A stretch of DNA of 18,289 nt from Cellvibrionaceae bacterium (GCA_027012915.1 JALUYN010000134.1:1-18289), one strand, 5' to 3'; shown: positions 8,000 through 15,579, counted from the first letter of the stretch. Notes: generated from the sequence alone by a model not told the origin. Numbers and translations: made by a program.

Positions 8000-8040
8000 T
8001 AACCTGCGCCGTGAGTCACACGCTACCGCCAGAGGAAATT

Positions 8041-8508
8041 ATGCTCAATTCAATTATTGCTAAAGCCCGCGAGTCCATGTCGACTCTCAAAAATGACGCC
8101 ATGAAGTTTAAGAACGACAGCTTCTTAAACGCTGCTATGGCAGCCAGCGCCATGATTACAGTGGCCGATGGCACCATTAGCCGAGAAGAAAAACAGAAGG
8201 CGATTGCCTTTGTACAGTCACATGATGCCTTGAAGATTTTTGACACCGCTGATGTGGCCAAACGGTTTAAAAACTATCTGGACGCGCTAGATGCGGATAA
8301 CCCGGACACCGATGTGGACATCGCTGAAATCACCGCCATGAGTGATATCGGTAAAGTACGCAAAAACCCAGACCAAGCGCGCATGGTCGTACGCCTCGCT
8401 ATTGCTATTGGCGGTGCCGACGGCGACTTTGACGCGACTGAGCAGGCACAAGCTGCCAAGATCGCCCGCGAGCTGGGCTTAGACCCCGCTGAATTCGGCC
8501 TCAAATAA
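8041..8508 (+). CDS. terB: Tellurite resistance protein TerB
   Basis: 155 residues, the usual TerB size (about 150). The all-helical fold carries two acidic metal-binding segments, VADGTISREEKQ (41-52) and GGADGDFDATE (124-134), and the conserved C-terminus ARELGLDPAEFGLK. TerB is a cytoplasmic metal-binding protein reported to associate with TerC at the membrane. I start it at ATG 8041, because a GAGG site lies seven bases upstream; an in-frame GTG at 8011 would put that site inside the gene. It is the first rightward gene, and its stop codon overlaps the ribosome-binding site of terC. Confidence 0.93.
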   Translation: MLNSIIAKARESMSTLKNDAMKFKNDSFLNAAMAASAMITVADGTISREEKQKAIAFVQSHDALKIFDTADVAKRFKNYLDALDADNPDTDVDIAEITAMSDIGKVRKNPDQARMVVRLAIAIGGADGDFDATEQAQAAKIARELGLDPAEFGLK

Positions 8509-8521
8509 GGACGTGCCTGCT

Positions 8522-9395
8522 ATGGAATTCGGCTTTCCGGTCGAAGCTGTCGTTATCTTGACGGTAGCGGTAGTAGCTTCAGTGTGGTTGGACTTATTCT
8601 CCCACCGAAACGATGAAGAAGTGACGTTTAAAAATGCGGCCATTTGGTCGGTTTTTTTGGGTGGCCCTGGCGCTGGCGTTTTTCGGGTACTTGTACCTTC
8701 GCTATTCCCCAGAAGCTGCAAGCCTATTCCTAGCAGGCTACGTGCTGGAGAAAGCATTATCGGTCGACAACATGATGGTGTTTGTTGCCATCTTTGCGAG
8801 CTTCGGCATTAAGGGCATCATGCAGCACCGTATTTTGTACTACGGGATTGCCGGTGCCCTGATCTTCCGAGCGATCTTCGTTGCAGCAGGTACAGCCGTC
8901 TTCGGCCTATCTCACTGGATCGAAGTGGTGTTCGCAGCCATTGTGCTTTGGACTGGCATTAAGATGTTCATGGGCAGTGCTGAGGAGGGCGAAACCACTG
9001 ACTACTCTGATCACTGGTCGGTGAAACTTTCCCAGCGCGTTCTGCCTGTGATCCCACGTATGGTGGGTAAACGCTTCGTGGTAGGCGCTAAAGAAGCCCA
9101 AGCGATCTCTGAGAAAGAGGGTTTCAGTCTGCCCCGTCGCGCCGCGTTCTACGCCACCCTCGGCCTGCGCAATCTGTACTTTATGCTGGCGGCTGCGGCG
9201 AAGTACCTTGTGTACCTAGAGAAAGCGGTCGCCTTGGTGCTGATCTTCATTGCAGGCAAGCTGGCCAGCTCCGCCCTAGGCATTTACCACATCGACCATC
9301 AGGTCAGCATGATGGTGGTGCTGGGCCTGATTTTAGGGGGCGTGTTCGCCAGTCTCTTGTTCCCTAAAAAGGACGAAGCTCTCAGCGAAAGCTAA
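8522..9395 (+). pseudogene. terC: terC, frameshifted and internally deleted
   Basis: TerC is a multi-pass inner-membrane protein of about 320-350 residues, thought to handle metal ions and to anchor the Ter complex. The start is ATG 8522 with TAAGGA ten bases upstream. The first 45 codons (MEFGFPVEAVVI..., AAIWSVF) match the TerC N-terminus. The frame is then lost at a T7 tract (8652-8658), and the family sequence continues one base out of frame (WVALALAFFGYLYLRY...) to TAA 9395; six T would restore it. In addition YAT (9150-9158) joins directly to LGLRNLYF (9159-9182), where family members have about 40 more residues including the conserved E-[LF]-[SA]-D-V-x-F-A-x-D-S-[VI]-P. The first-half motif LEKALSVDN is kept. 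Together about 290 codons remain. Even if the T tract is a sequencing error, the deletion should abolish function. Confidence 0.88.
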
Positions 9396-9403
9396 GTTTT
9401 CTG

Positions 9404-9459
9404 GTGCCTTCTCATTGAGGAGGCACTGGCAAGCACTCATGGAGTCTTTGCCAGTGCCT
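9404..9459 (+). promoter_or_regulatory. Two mutually exclusive hairpins between terC and terD
   Basis: Positions 9404-9413 pair with 9417-9426 (10-bp stem, one G-U pair, 3-nt loop). Positions 9421-9432 (AGGCACTGGCAA) pair perfectly with 9448-9459 (TTGCCAGTGCCT), with a smaller ACTC/GAGT stem in the loop. Both stems need 9421-9426, so only one can form at a time. Neither is followed by a U-run. The element may end or process the terBC transcript, or tune terD expression. Confidence 0.55.
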
Positions 9460-9500
9460 AAGCCAGGTACTACCCCATACGCCGTATAAAGGAGTGTCAC

Positions 9501-10073
9501 ATGATTGATTTGAGCAAAGGCAGCCGGATTAACCTCGCCAAAGAAGCACCGGGCGCCACGAAGTTCATCTTGGGCATGGGTTGGGATACCCGTATCACCG
9601 ATGGTGCTGAATTCGACCTGGATGCATCAGCGCTGCTGCTGGACGAAAACGACAAGCCGGTTGGCGAAGCGGGTTCTCTGGTGTTTTACAGCCAGCTCTC
9701 TTCTCCCTGTGGTGGTGTGGTGTCGTCAGGTGACAACCGCACTGGCGAAGGTGAAGGCGATGACGAAACCATCACGGTCGATACCGTGAAACTGAACCCC
9801 GCTGTCGCCAAGATCGTCTTGGTCGTCACCATCCATGAAGCTGACGCTCGTGGTCAAAACTTCGGCATGGTCAACAACGCCTTCGTACGCGTTTTGAAAG
9901 ATGGCAGCGACGACGCGATTGCGCGCTATGACTTGTCAGAAGACTACTCGACCGAAACCGCTGTTATCTTCGGCGAGCTCTACAAAAAAGATGGCGAATG
10001 GCGCTTTGCGGCCAAAGGCGACGGCTTTGCGGGCGGTCTCGCTGCCTTCTTGAAAGGTTACGGCCTGCAATAA
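9501..10073 (+). CDS. terD: TerD-family calcium-binding stress protein
   Basis: 190 residues, the standard length of a single TerD domain. It opens with the typical doubled motif IDLSKG...INLAKE (residues 2-15), followed by GMGWDTR (25-31), EFDLDASALLL (37-47), the calcium-binding acidic run [13 protein letters not shown] (77-89), ARGQNFGMVNNAF (116-128) and GELYKKDGEWRF (158-169). AAGGAG sits seven bases before the ATG. The symbol follows gene order after terC; orthology to TerD rather than TerE is not certain. It is separated from terC by the paired hairpins and from terE by a GC-rich stem. TerD-domain proteins bind Ca2+ and are thought to act in the cytoplasm near the membrane. Confidence 0.92.
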   Translation: MIDLSKGSRINLAKEAPGATKFILGMGWDTRITDGAEFDLDASALLLDENDKPVGEAGSLVFYSQLSSPCGGVVSSGDNRTGEGEGDDETITVDTVKLNPAVAKIVLVVTIHEADARGQNFGMVNNAFVRVLKDGSDDAIARYDLSEDYSTETAVIFGELYKKDGEWRFAAKGDGFAGGLAAFLKGYGLQ

Positions 10074-10085
10074 GGCTTTTTCCCA

Positions 10086-10107
10086 GCCCGACGTGGCCGC
10101 GTCGGGC
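10086..10107 (+). other. GC-rich hairpin between terD and terE
   Basis: GCCCGACG (10086-10093) and CGTCGGGC (10100-10107) form a perfect 8-bp stem with a 6-nt loop. It lies 13 bp after the terD stop, and no U-run follows. It is more likely an mRNA-stabilising or attenuating element than a full terminator, since terE follows on the same strand 38 bp later. Confidence 0.55.
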
Positions 10108-10144
10108 AACTGCATGTCACTACTTAACGATGGAGCGTAATTAA

Positions 10145-10723
10145 ATGGCTATTTCTCTCTCTAAAGGCGGCAACATCTCCCTGAGCAAAGAGTCTCCGGG
10201 CATCAAGCAAATCCGAATCGGCCTTGGCTGGGATGCACGCGTCACGACGGGTCAAGATTTTGACCTGGATGCCAGCGTGTTTTTGTTGAATGCTGATGAT
10301 AAATGCCGCAGCGACAGCGACTTTATTTTTTATAATCAACTGAAATCATCCGATGGCTCCGTGGAACACACGGGCGATAATCGCACGGGTGAAGGCGATG
10401 GCGACGATGAAGTCATCAAAGTGGACCTTTCCAAAGTTCCCGCTGACGTTCATAAAATTGCCGTCACCGTGACGATTCACGATTCTGCTGCCCGTGGCCA
10501 AAACTTTGGTCAAGTAGAAAACGCCTTTGCACGCGTGATCAACGAAGAAAGCAATCAGGAAGTCGTTCGCTACGACCTGTCTGAAGATTACTCCATCGAA
10601 GATGCCATGATTTTCTGTGAAATTTACCGTCATAACGGTGAATGGAAATTCCGCGCTATTGGCCAAGGCTTTAGCGGCGGTTTAGCCGACCTTGCTAAAA
10701 AGTACGGTCTGAACGCTTCTTAA
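10145..10723 (+). CDS. terE: TerD/TerE-family calcium-binding stress protein
   Basis: 192 residues. It has the canonical TerD-domain layout: [14 protein letters not shown] (3-16), GLGWDAR (26-32), [11 protein letters not shown] (38-48), [10 protein letters not shown] (59-68), [13 protein letters not shown] (77-89), [13 protein letters not shown] and [23 protein letters not shown] near the end. The acidic run is a known calcium-binding site of the family. It is about half identical by eye to the preceding gene, so the two arose by duplication. GGAG lies nine bases before the ATG. A strong hairpin follows the stop, so this may be the end of the terB-terE transcript. The TerE label rests on gene order. 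Confidence 0.92.
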   Translation: MAISLSKGGNISLSKESPGIKQIRIGLGWDARVTTGQDFDLDASVFLLNADDKCRSDSDFIFYNQLKSSDGSVEHTGDNRTGEGDGDDEVIKVDLSKVPADVHKIAVTVTIHDSAARGQNFGQVENAFARVINEESNQEVVRYDLSEDYSIEDAMIFCEIYRHNGEWKFRAIGQGFSGGLADLAKKYGLNAS

Positions 10724-10735
10724 GCGTTTGTCGCC

Positions 10736-10761
10736 TGAGTGGGGGTTACAACCCCCACTCA
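10736..10761 (+). terminator. Strong hairpin after terE, probable terminator
   Basis: TGAGTGGGGGT (10736-10746) pairs perfectly with ACCCCCACTCA (10751-10761) around a TACA loop. It begins 12 bp after the terE stop. The following sequence (CTCAACACTCTTTACTTATC) is T-rich but has no clean U-run, so termination may be partial. It marks the boundary between the terBCDE genes and the biosynthetic genes. Confidence 0.6.
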
Positions 10762-10831
10762 CTCAACACTCTTTACTTATCACCGTGGTTCTTTATTGGA
10801 CTGGATGTACTTTCCAGCAAGAGCTTTGTTT

Positions 10832-10873
10832 GCTCTAAAAAAACGTTTAACAACCGAAGTGTTTTTTTAGAGC
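10832..10873 (+). repeat. Perfect 13-bp inverted repeat before the PRTase gene
   Basis: GCTCTAAAAAAAC (10832-10844) and its exact reverse complement GTTTTTTTAGAGC (10861-10873) flank a 16-bp spacer. The repeat ends 22 bp before the ATG of the phosphoribosyltransferase gene, where a leader, operator or attenuator would be. A second, overlapping small stem (CGAAG 10855-10859 with CTTCG 10874-10878) could compete. I could not place a good promoter nearby. Confidence 0.7.
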
Positions 10874-10895
10874 CTTCGTAAAAACCGGAATAAAT

Positions 10896-12065
10896 ATGAC
10901 CACGCAGACACTGATAAAAACCATTCAAGCTGGGACATTAGCCATTACGCTAACCGAACATGGTCACCGCTTAGACGAACTGCTGGTGTTCGCTTCGCGG
11001 CTTAATCCTCGCCGTGGATATTTGTTTGTGTCTCGCGTATTAGGCAAGCATCTGCCAGTTCGCCCTTCAAAAATGAATGCGATACATGCCGAACTCGCCC
11101 AAGCAATCGAGCTATACGGCGATACGGCCTATGTTGTGGGCATGGCCGAAACTGCCGTGGGATTGGGGGCTGGCGTAGCACGCCACTTGGGCCAACTACA
11201 TGGCTCTGCTGTTTTCCACCACACGACGCGCTTTTTGGTCGAGGAGCCCTGGATTCGCATTCGAGAAGCCCACTCTCATGCCGACACCATGCACATGGCG
11301 CGCTTACAGGGTGAGTCTCTTCAAGCGGTGACTTCGGTAAAGGATCTTGTGCTGGTCGATGATGAAATTTCAACCGGTCGGACTCTTGCCCAGCTCGCTC
11401 ACGCATTGATCGAACAGCCTGAGTTGGCGCAAGTGCAGCGTCTCCACATTGTATCGCTGGTCAGTTGGTTAGACGACGAGGCACGACAGTCGTTGCTATC
11501 ACTCTTACCAGCTAGCGTGGACGTTCGTTTCGTCCAGTTGATGGCAGGCACCTTTACCTTCGAGGCGAATCCTGACTATCAGGCAGTGTTACCCGGCAAC
11601 GTCGATGTTGATTTTTGCGACGTACTATTGAAGCACCCCCAACCACTGCCAATTCATCACCACGGTCTCCAAGGTGTGGTGTTTTCGGATCAGCCAGTCG
11701 CCTTACCTGACGACATGCAGCGTCACGTGCCCGTGAATTGCGAACAAGCTCATGCGACCTATGTGGTTTATGGCATGGGCGAGTTTTTAGATCTGCCCTT
11801 CCAGCTCGCGCTAGCAATGGAGCAAGCCGGCGTGGATGTCCTGTTCCAAAGCTCTACCCGATCGCCCATTGCACTGGGCGATGATGTGGTATCAAAAATT
11901 GAGCATCCGGCACCGGGGCAACCACGCAAAACACATTTCCTCTACAACTCCCCGCTGGATCGGCTACCCCTCGCCTTCGACGGGATCGGGGCACCTCACT
12001 TGAGCCAAGCCTTAGAGCATGCTCACCAAGAGAGCGCACACCAAGCCAAGGAGTGTTTCGCATGA
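10896..12065 (+). CDS. Phosphoribosyltransferase with C-terminal TRSP domain
   Basis: 389 residues. The N-terminal 220 or so form a type I phosphoribosyltransferase of the Ter-associated PRTase_2 kind: GMAETAVGLGAGVARHL (82-98) and the PRPP-binding loop LVLVDDEISTGRT (151-163). The C-terminal part is a TRSP domain, with the name-giving motif in SSTRSPIAL (319-327). The enzyme should join a base-like substrate to ribose-5-phosphate from PRPP. In Ter loci it is predicted to act with the next genes to make a nucleoside-like metabolite; the product has not been identified to my knowledge. The ribosome-binding site is weak (CCGGAATAAAT before ATG). The stop overlaps the HAD gene start by ATGA. Confidence 0.87.
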   Translation: MTTQTLIKTIQAGTLAITLTEHGHRLDELLVFASRLNPRRGYLFVSRVLGKHLPVRPSKMNAIHAELAQAIELYGDTAYVVGMAETAVGLGAGVARHLGQLHGSAVFHHTTRFLVEEPWIRIREAHSHADTMHMARLQGESLQAVTSVKDLVLVDDEISTGRTLAQLAHALIEQPELAQVQRLHIVSLVSWLDDEARQSLLSLLPASVDVRFVQLMAGTFTFEANPDYQAVLPGNVDVDFCDVLLKHPQPLPIHHHGLQGVVFSDQPVALPDDMQRHVPVNCEQAHATYVVYGMGEFLDLPFQLALAMEQAGVDVLFQSSTRSPIALGDDVVSKIEHPAPGQPRKTHFLYNSPLDRLPLAFDGIGAPHLSQALEHAHQESAHQAKECFA

Positions 12066-12820
12066 CGCGTGGACGCCTCATTTTGCTGACAGACCTTGAT
12101 GACACGCTGTTTGCCAGCGAGCGCTCTCTACCCGCTGATGCCGAACGCGTTCAGCTTGCTGCGGTAGATGGTGAGGGCAAACCGCTCTCTTTTCAAACAC
12201 ACCAACAGCAGCGGCTATGGGAGGCGTTGAGCGGGTCGGCCGATATCATCATTCCAGTCACCGGCCGTACCAGTTATGCCTTAGAGCGTGTGTCGCTCCC
12301 CTTCACCAGCGGCTACGCCGTAGTGAGCCATGGTGCCCTTGTTACCTACCAGGGTACGATCTTGCCCGATTGGCAAGCGCGCATTACTCCCCAATTGGCT
12401 GATGCGACCTCTGCCATCGAGCGAGCCTATACCGACTTGCGCGATGCGATGAATACCGCCTTTCCAGACATCACCTTTTCTTTACGGCAACTGAGTGATT
12501 TAGAGGTGCCTGTTTATCTTTCGGTGAAAGCTTCCAAGGCATTGCCAGAAGGAGCCCATGACGTACTCCGTCGCGTCTCGATGACACACGGCTTATCGCT
12601 TCACGCCAACACGCGTAACGCGGCGCTGCGGCCGTCCTACACGTGCAAGGCAGACGCTTGCCAGTTTCTCCTGGAGACCGTGCTAGAACGTCAGCCCAAT
12701 GACACCGTAATCGCGCTGGGAGACAGCTTGTCTGATCTTCCCTTCATGGCCCACGGCGATATGGCCGTGATTCCCACGCATAGCCAAGTTTGGCAATCAG
12801 TGAAGGAGCTTGCCCAATGA
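12062..12820 (+). CDS. HAD-superfamily hydrolase (phosphatase-like)
   Basis: 252 residues. HAD motifs are complete: motif I DLDDTLF (Asp11, Asp13), motif II VTGRTS, a motif III lysine in TCKADACQF, and motif IV ALGDSLSDLPFM. The size and the C2-type cap between motifs II and III fit Cof/sucrose-phosphate-phosphatase-like enzymes. It probably dephosphorylates the product of the preceding phosphoribosyltransferase. I start it at ATG 12062, because AAGGAG (12048-12053) lies eight bases upstream; the in-frame GTG at 12053 overlaps that site. It overlaps both neighbours by ATGA, so the block is translationally coupled. Confidence 0.88.
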   Translation: MTRGRLILLTDLDDTLFASERSLPADAERVQLAAVDGEGKPLSFQTHQQQRLWEALSGSADIIIPVTGRTSYALERVSLPFTSGYAVVSHGALVTYQGTILPDWQARITPQLADATSAIERAYTDLRDAMNTAFPDITFSLRQLSDLEVPVYLSVKASKALPEGAHDVLRRVSMTHGLSLHANTRNAALRPSYTCKADACQFLLETVLERQPNDTVIALGDSLSDLPFMAHGDMAVIPTHSQVWQSVKELAQ

Positions 12821-13956
12821 CTGCCCAGGCCCACCTAGCGCCCTTCCATGGCTCTTACCTGCCGGAAGACTGTCAGTTTTTGTTAACCCCTATCGAGCCT
12901 GAGTACCTCTCAATAGAGGAAAAAGAGCGCCGGATTCAAACCGGGCAAGCACATTACAGCGAAATGATCCATCGTGAGCTTCCGCCCAGTGAGCAGTATC
13001 TAGCGCTATTTGACACTCTGTGTGAGCGTTATGCACCGCGACTTGCCAAAGAAGTGCGCCAGCTTGCTCGGCAGTTGGCAGAAGACCTGGGAACCAACCA
13101 GTCATCAATCACGCTGGTCAGCTTAGTGCGTGCTGGCACCCCTGCAGGCGCCCTTCTACGCCGAGCTCTTACCGAGTTTGAGGGGCAGCCCTGCCAGCAC
13201 TACAGCGTCTCCATTATTCGTGACCGGGGTATCGATAGTGCGGCGCTAGATTATTTACTGGATGTGGTGGGCGTCGATGCCAAACGTATCGTGTTTGTGG
13301 ATGCCTGGACGGCCAAGGGCGTCATCACCCGCGAGCTGCGCGCTGATATGACCCGCTATAACACCGGTCGTGCTGCCAAAGGGAAAAGTACCATCACTCC
13401 ACGCCTCGCTGTCATTTCTGACATTGGTGGTACCGCTGACTACGCCGCGACGTGTGAGGACTACGCCATTCCCTCAGGCATATTGAACGCTACTGTCTCA
13501 GGCCTTGTATCCCGCTCGGTATTGAATCATCAAGTGCCAGAAGGTGCGTTCCACGGCTGCGTGCTGTACGACGAGTTACGCGATGCTGACCAGTCCCAGC
13601 GGTTTATCGAGCGGGTGGCTGCTCACTTCGAGACCTCTTTATCGGATACGTCGTTGCCCACCCATGACGACCTAGCCCGCCAGCGGTTTCTGATGCAGGA
13701 CATGCTGACCACCATTCAGCGTGATTACCATGTGACGGATATCAATCACGTCAAACCCGGCATCGCCGAAGCCACACGCGTCATGCTTCGCCGGGTGCCT
13801 GCGCTCCTGTTAGTCCGTGACAAAGAACACCCCGACGTTGAACACCTCCTTCTCTTGGCGAAGGAAAAAGCGATACCGGTGCTGGAACGGCCGGACATGC
13901 CCTTTCATGCTTGCTCGCTCATCAAAGCAGTTACCGGCGCGGAGATGCATTCATGA
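12817..13956 (+). CDS. StiP/PRTase-like protein with C-terminal PELOTA domain
   Basis: 379 residues. It matches the family annotated as cysteine protease StiP or PRTase_1. The middle has phosphoribosyltransferase-like features, LVSLVRAGTPAGALL (100-114) and IVFVDAWTAKGVITREL (158-174). The last 70 residues (about 310-376: HVKPGIAEATRVM, ALLLVRDKEHPDVEHLLLLA, KAIPVLERPDMPF) look like the PELOTA-type RNA-binding-like domain known from these loci. Comparative genomics treats it as part of the Ter-linked nucleotide-processing pathway; the protease label is from one family member and is unproven here. I start at ATG 12817 with AAGGAG eight bases upstream, giving an ATGA overlap with the HAD gene. 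A longer in-frame start at 12790 is less likely. Confidence 0.87.
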   Translation: MTAQAHLAPFHGSYLPEDCQFLLTPIEPEYLSIEEKERRIQTGQAHYSEMIHRELPPSEQYLALFDTLCERYAPRLAKEVRQLARQLAEDLGTNQSSITLVSLVRAGTPAGALLRRALTEFEGQPCQHYSVSIIRDRGIDSAALDYLLDVVGVDAKRIVFVDAWTAKGVITRELRADMTRYNTGRAAKGKSTITPRLAVISDIGGTADYAATCEDYAIPSGILNATVSGLVSRSVLNHQVPEGAFHGCVLYDELRDADQSQRFIERVAAHFETSLSDTSLPTHDDLARQRFLMQDMLTTIQRDYHVTDINHVKPGIAEATRVMLRRVPALLLVRDKEHPDVEHLLLLAKEKAIPVLERPDMPFHACSLIKAVTGAEMHS

Positions 13957-14828
13957 CCATGGCGCGCTATGGAGAGCTGGGAGCGTCGCTGTACGTACCA
14001 GCAACGCATCACTCACTGGATCACATTTTGGCTGATGGGTGTGGCAACGCTCGCTCACTGATCCTATGCACAGAAGACGCCGTGGCACCCGCCAATGTCA
14101 CCTGGGCGGTACAACGCTTAATCAAGGCACTGAAAGAGGCGCCTCCCAACGTCGGATTTTTGCGCTTTGTTCGGCCTCGCAATCCCTTTGTGCTGCGCCA
14201 GCTGCTCGATGCGCCTGAGGCCATGGCGAAAATCGACGGCATGGTGATCCCAAAATTTGATCACACCAGTGCACGGGCGTGGCGCGAAGCATTACAAAGC
14301 CGTCCTGACATGGCCATCATGCCCACCCTGGAAACCGTAGCTCTGTTCCGGGAAGACAGCGCCATCGCCACTCTTGAAGCACTCAATGATCTTGAGAACC
14401 CGGTTATTGCGCTTCGTATTGGTGCCAACGACCTTCTAGGCGCAGTGGGCCTTAAGCGCCAGCCGGGGCAGACGATCTACGACACTCCGCTACGTTCCAC
14501 AATAGAGCGGCTCATTACTCTGTTCCGTCCTGAAGGATACGAACTGGCTGCCCCAGTCTGCGACCTCATTGGAGAGCCGGAGACATTAGCTCGCGAAGTG
14601 GCCCAAGACATTGCCTGGGGCTTTTACGCCAAAACCTGTGTGCACCCTTCCCAGATCGCCTTAGTCGAAGAGCATCTCACTCAGGCGATGTTACGCCAGC
14701 AACAACAGGCCAACGTGCTTCTTAATAGCACCGACGCTGTGTTTAAAAACGATGGCCAGATGCTTGAGGCAACGTGCCATACCCGGTGGGCAAAGCGAGT
14801 GACCGCTTTACAGTCCCACGTCAGTTAA
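13953..14828 (+). CDS. HpcH/HpaI aldolase / citrate lyase beta (CitE)-like protein
   Basis: 291 residues, a TIM-barrel of the CitE-like family. Motifs: GASLYVPATHHS near the start, LCTEDAVAP (about 38-46) with the acidic pair used for metal binding, FVRPRNP, MVIPKFD, MPTLET, RIGANDLLGAVGL and the closing signature YAKTCVHPSQI. Family members make or break carbon-carbon bonds in CoA-thioester or oxo-acid substrates. In Ter loci the enzyme is assigned to the metabolite-forming pathway with the three genes before it. The start ATG 13953 has GGAG eight bases upstream and forms an ATGA overlap with the StiP gene. Earlier in-frame starts would overlap the upstream gene deeply. Confidence 0.87.
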   Translation: MTMARYGELGASLYVPATHHSLDHILADGCGNARSLILCTEDAVAPANVTWAVQRLIKALKEAPPNVGFLRFVRPRNPFVLRQLLDAPEAMAKIDGMVIPKFDHTSARAWREALQSRPDMAIMPTLETVALFREDSAIATLEALNDLENPVIALRIGANDLLGAVGLKRQPGQTIYDTPLRSTIERLITLFRPEGYELAAPVCDLIGEPETLAREVAQDIAWGFYAKTCVHPSQIALVEEHLTQAMLRQQQQANVLLNSTDAVFKNDGQMLEATCHTRWAKRVTALQSHVS

Positions 14829-14847
14829 ACGACCTGAGAGAAACGCC

Positions 14848-15579
14848 ATGATCAATCTAACTAAGGCCGATCAGACCGCCACCATTGACCTCTCCAAGGG
14901 AACCTCCGATATCGTGGTTCGCGCCCAATGGGTCGACAACGGAGACGGTAATGATGGCAATGACGACCTGGACCTGCGCTGCTCAATCTTGATGCCAGAC
15001 GGCAAGATGTACTTAGTAGACGGGGAGTATCGTTGCTCACTAGAAGCACTGCCGTTTGCCCACCACCATGGTGACGTTCAGAGCGCCAGCGCGGACGCTC
15101 CCGGCGAGGAAATCATTACCGTGGCTCGCGATATCGCCAAGCGTGCCGGTGGGCCTGTGGCTCTTTGTTTTAGCGTCTACTCGGCGCTTGGCAACGGTCA
15201 AGTATCTGTCGCGTCGTTGAAGCCTCAAATGAAGATGAGCTATGGCAGCGAAGTGGTGACGTGTAATTACGACTTCAACCAAGGTCCTGGCGCGAATAAC
15301 CCCAGTATTTATACCTACGTTATCGGTTATGCCATCGTTACCGAACAGGAAGTCATCCTGGCCCCATCAGGCAAGACCTCTAAACCGGGCCAAGAAGAGA
15401 CACCCTGGATCTTCTGGAAAGACACCGCCATTGACGTAGACATCGTGGGGCCAGCCGTTTTTAAAGGCAAACAGGCCAGCAAGTCAGAACCCTATAACAA
15501 GAAATTCAACATTTCACATCGTTTTGAAAACGTTGCGGCCCCCCAGAAAAAAGGCTTCCTGGGCGGATTATTCAGTTAA
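14848..15579 (+). CDS. Divergent TerD-like protein
   Basis: 243 residues. It opens with NLTKADQTATIDLSKGTSD, the doubled L-x-K motif of TerD domains, then a long acidic run (DNGDGNDGNDDLDLR, about 31-45) that replaces the usual calcium-binding segment. The rest is beta-rich and only loosely TerD-like. It ends in KKGFLGGLFS (234-243), a motif also found inside the TerA-like and TerZ-like proteins. The start has a weak GAGAGAA site, 19 bp after the CitE-like gene, so it is probably co-transcribed with the biosynthetic genes. It may correspond to TerX-type or other accessory TerD paralogues, but I cannot assign a symbol. Likely a calcium-binding cytoplasmic protein. Confidence 0.8.
   Translation: MINLTKADQTATIDLSKGTSDIVVRAQWVDNGDGNDGNDDLDLRCSILMPDGKMYLVDGEYRCSLEALPFAHHHGDVQSASADAPGEEIITVARDIAKRAGGPVALCFSVYSALGNGQVSVASLKPQMKMSYGSEVVTCNYDFNQGPGANNPSIYTYVIGYAIVTEQEVILAPSGKTSKPGQEETPWIFWKDTAIDVDIVGPAVFKGKQASKSEPYNKKFNISHRFENVAAPQKKGFLGGLFS

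Larger units (their letters stand above)
7708..8040. promoter_or_regulatory. Divergent control region between terA and terB operons
   Basis: A 333-bp AT-rich gap separates the two divergent operons and contains no gene. It should hold promoters for both directions. Visible elements are an inverted repeat CAATAC-A8-GTATTG (7835-7854) and two related direct repeats, AAAAGTATTGGTATAA (7845-7860) and AAAAGTATTAGCTATA (7927-7942), which start 82 bp apart. These are candidate binding sites for an unknown regulator. No regulator gene is present in the window. Confidence 0.7.

Noticed and set aside
8513..8812. Separate 99-residue protein starting at GTG 8513
   Set aside because: Only its first 45 or so codons match TerC; after the T7 tract the translation is nonsense (Arg/Ser/Cys-rich). 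GTG 8513 also lies too close to TAAGGA; ATG 8522 is the proper start.
8634..9395. Stand-alone shorter TerC starting at ATG 8634
   Set aside because: No ribosome-binding site precedes it, the true N-terminus is encoded just upstream in another frame, and its first residues (MRPFGRF) are out-of-frame translation. It is the 3' part of the frameshifted terC.
10346..10666. 106-codon minus-strand open frame opposite terE
   Set aside because: Fully antisense to a highly conserved TerD-family gene; no supporting signals.
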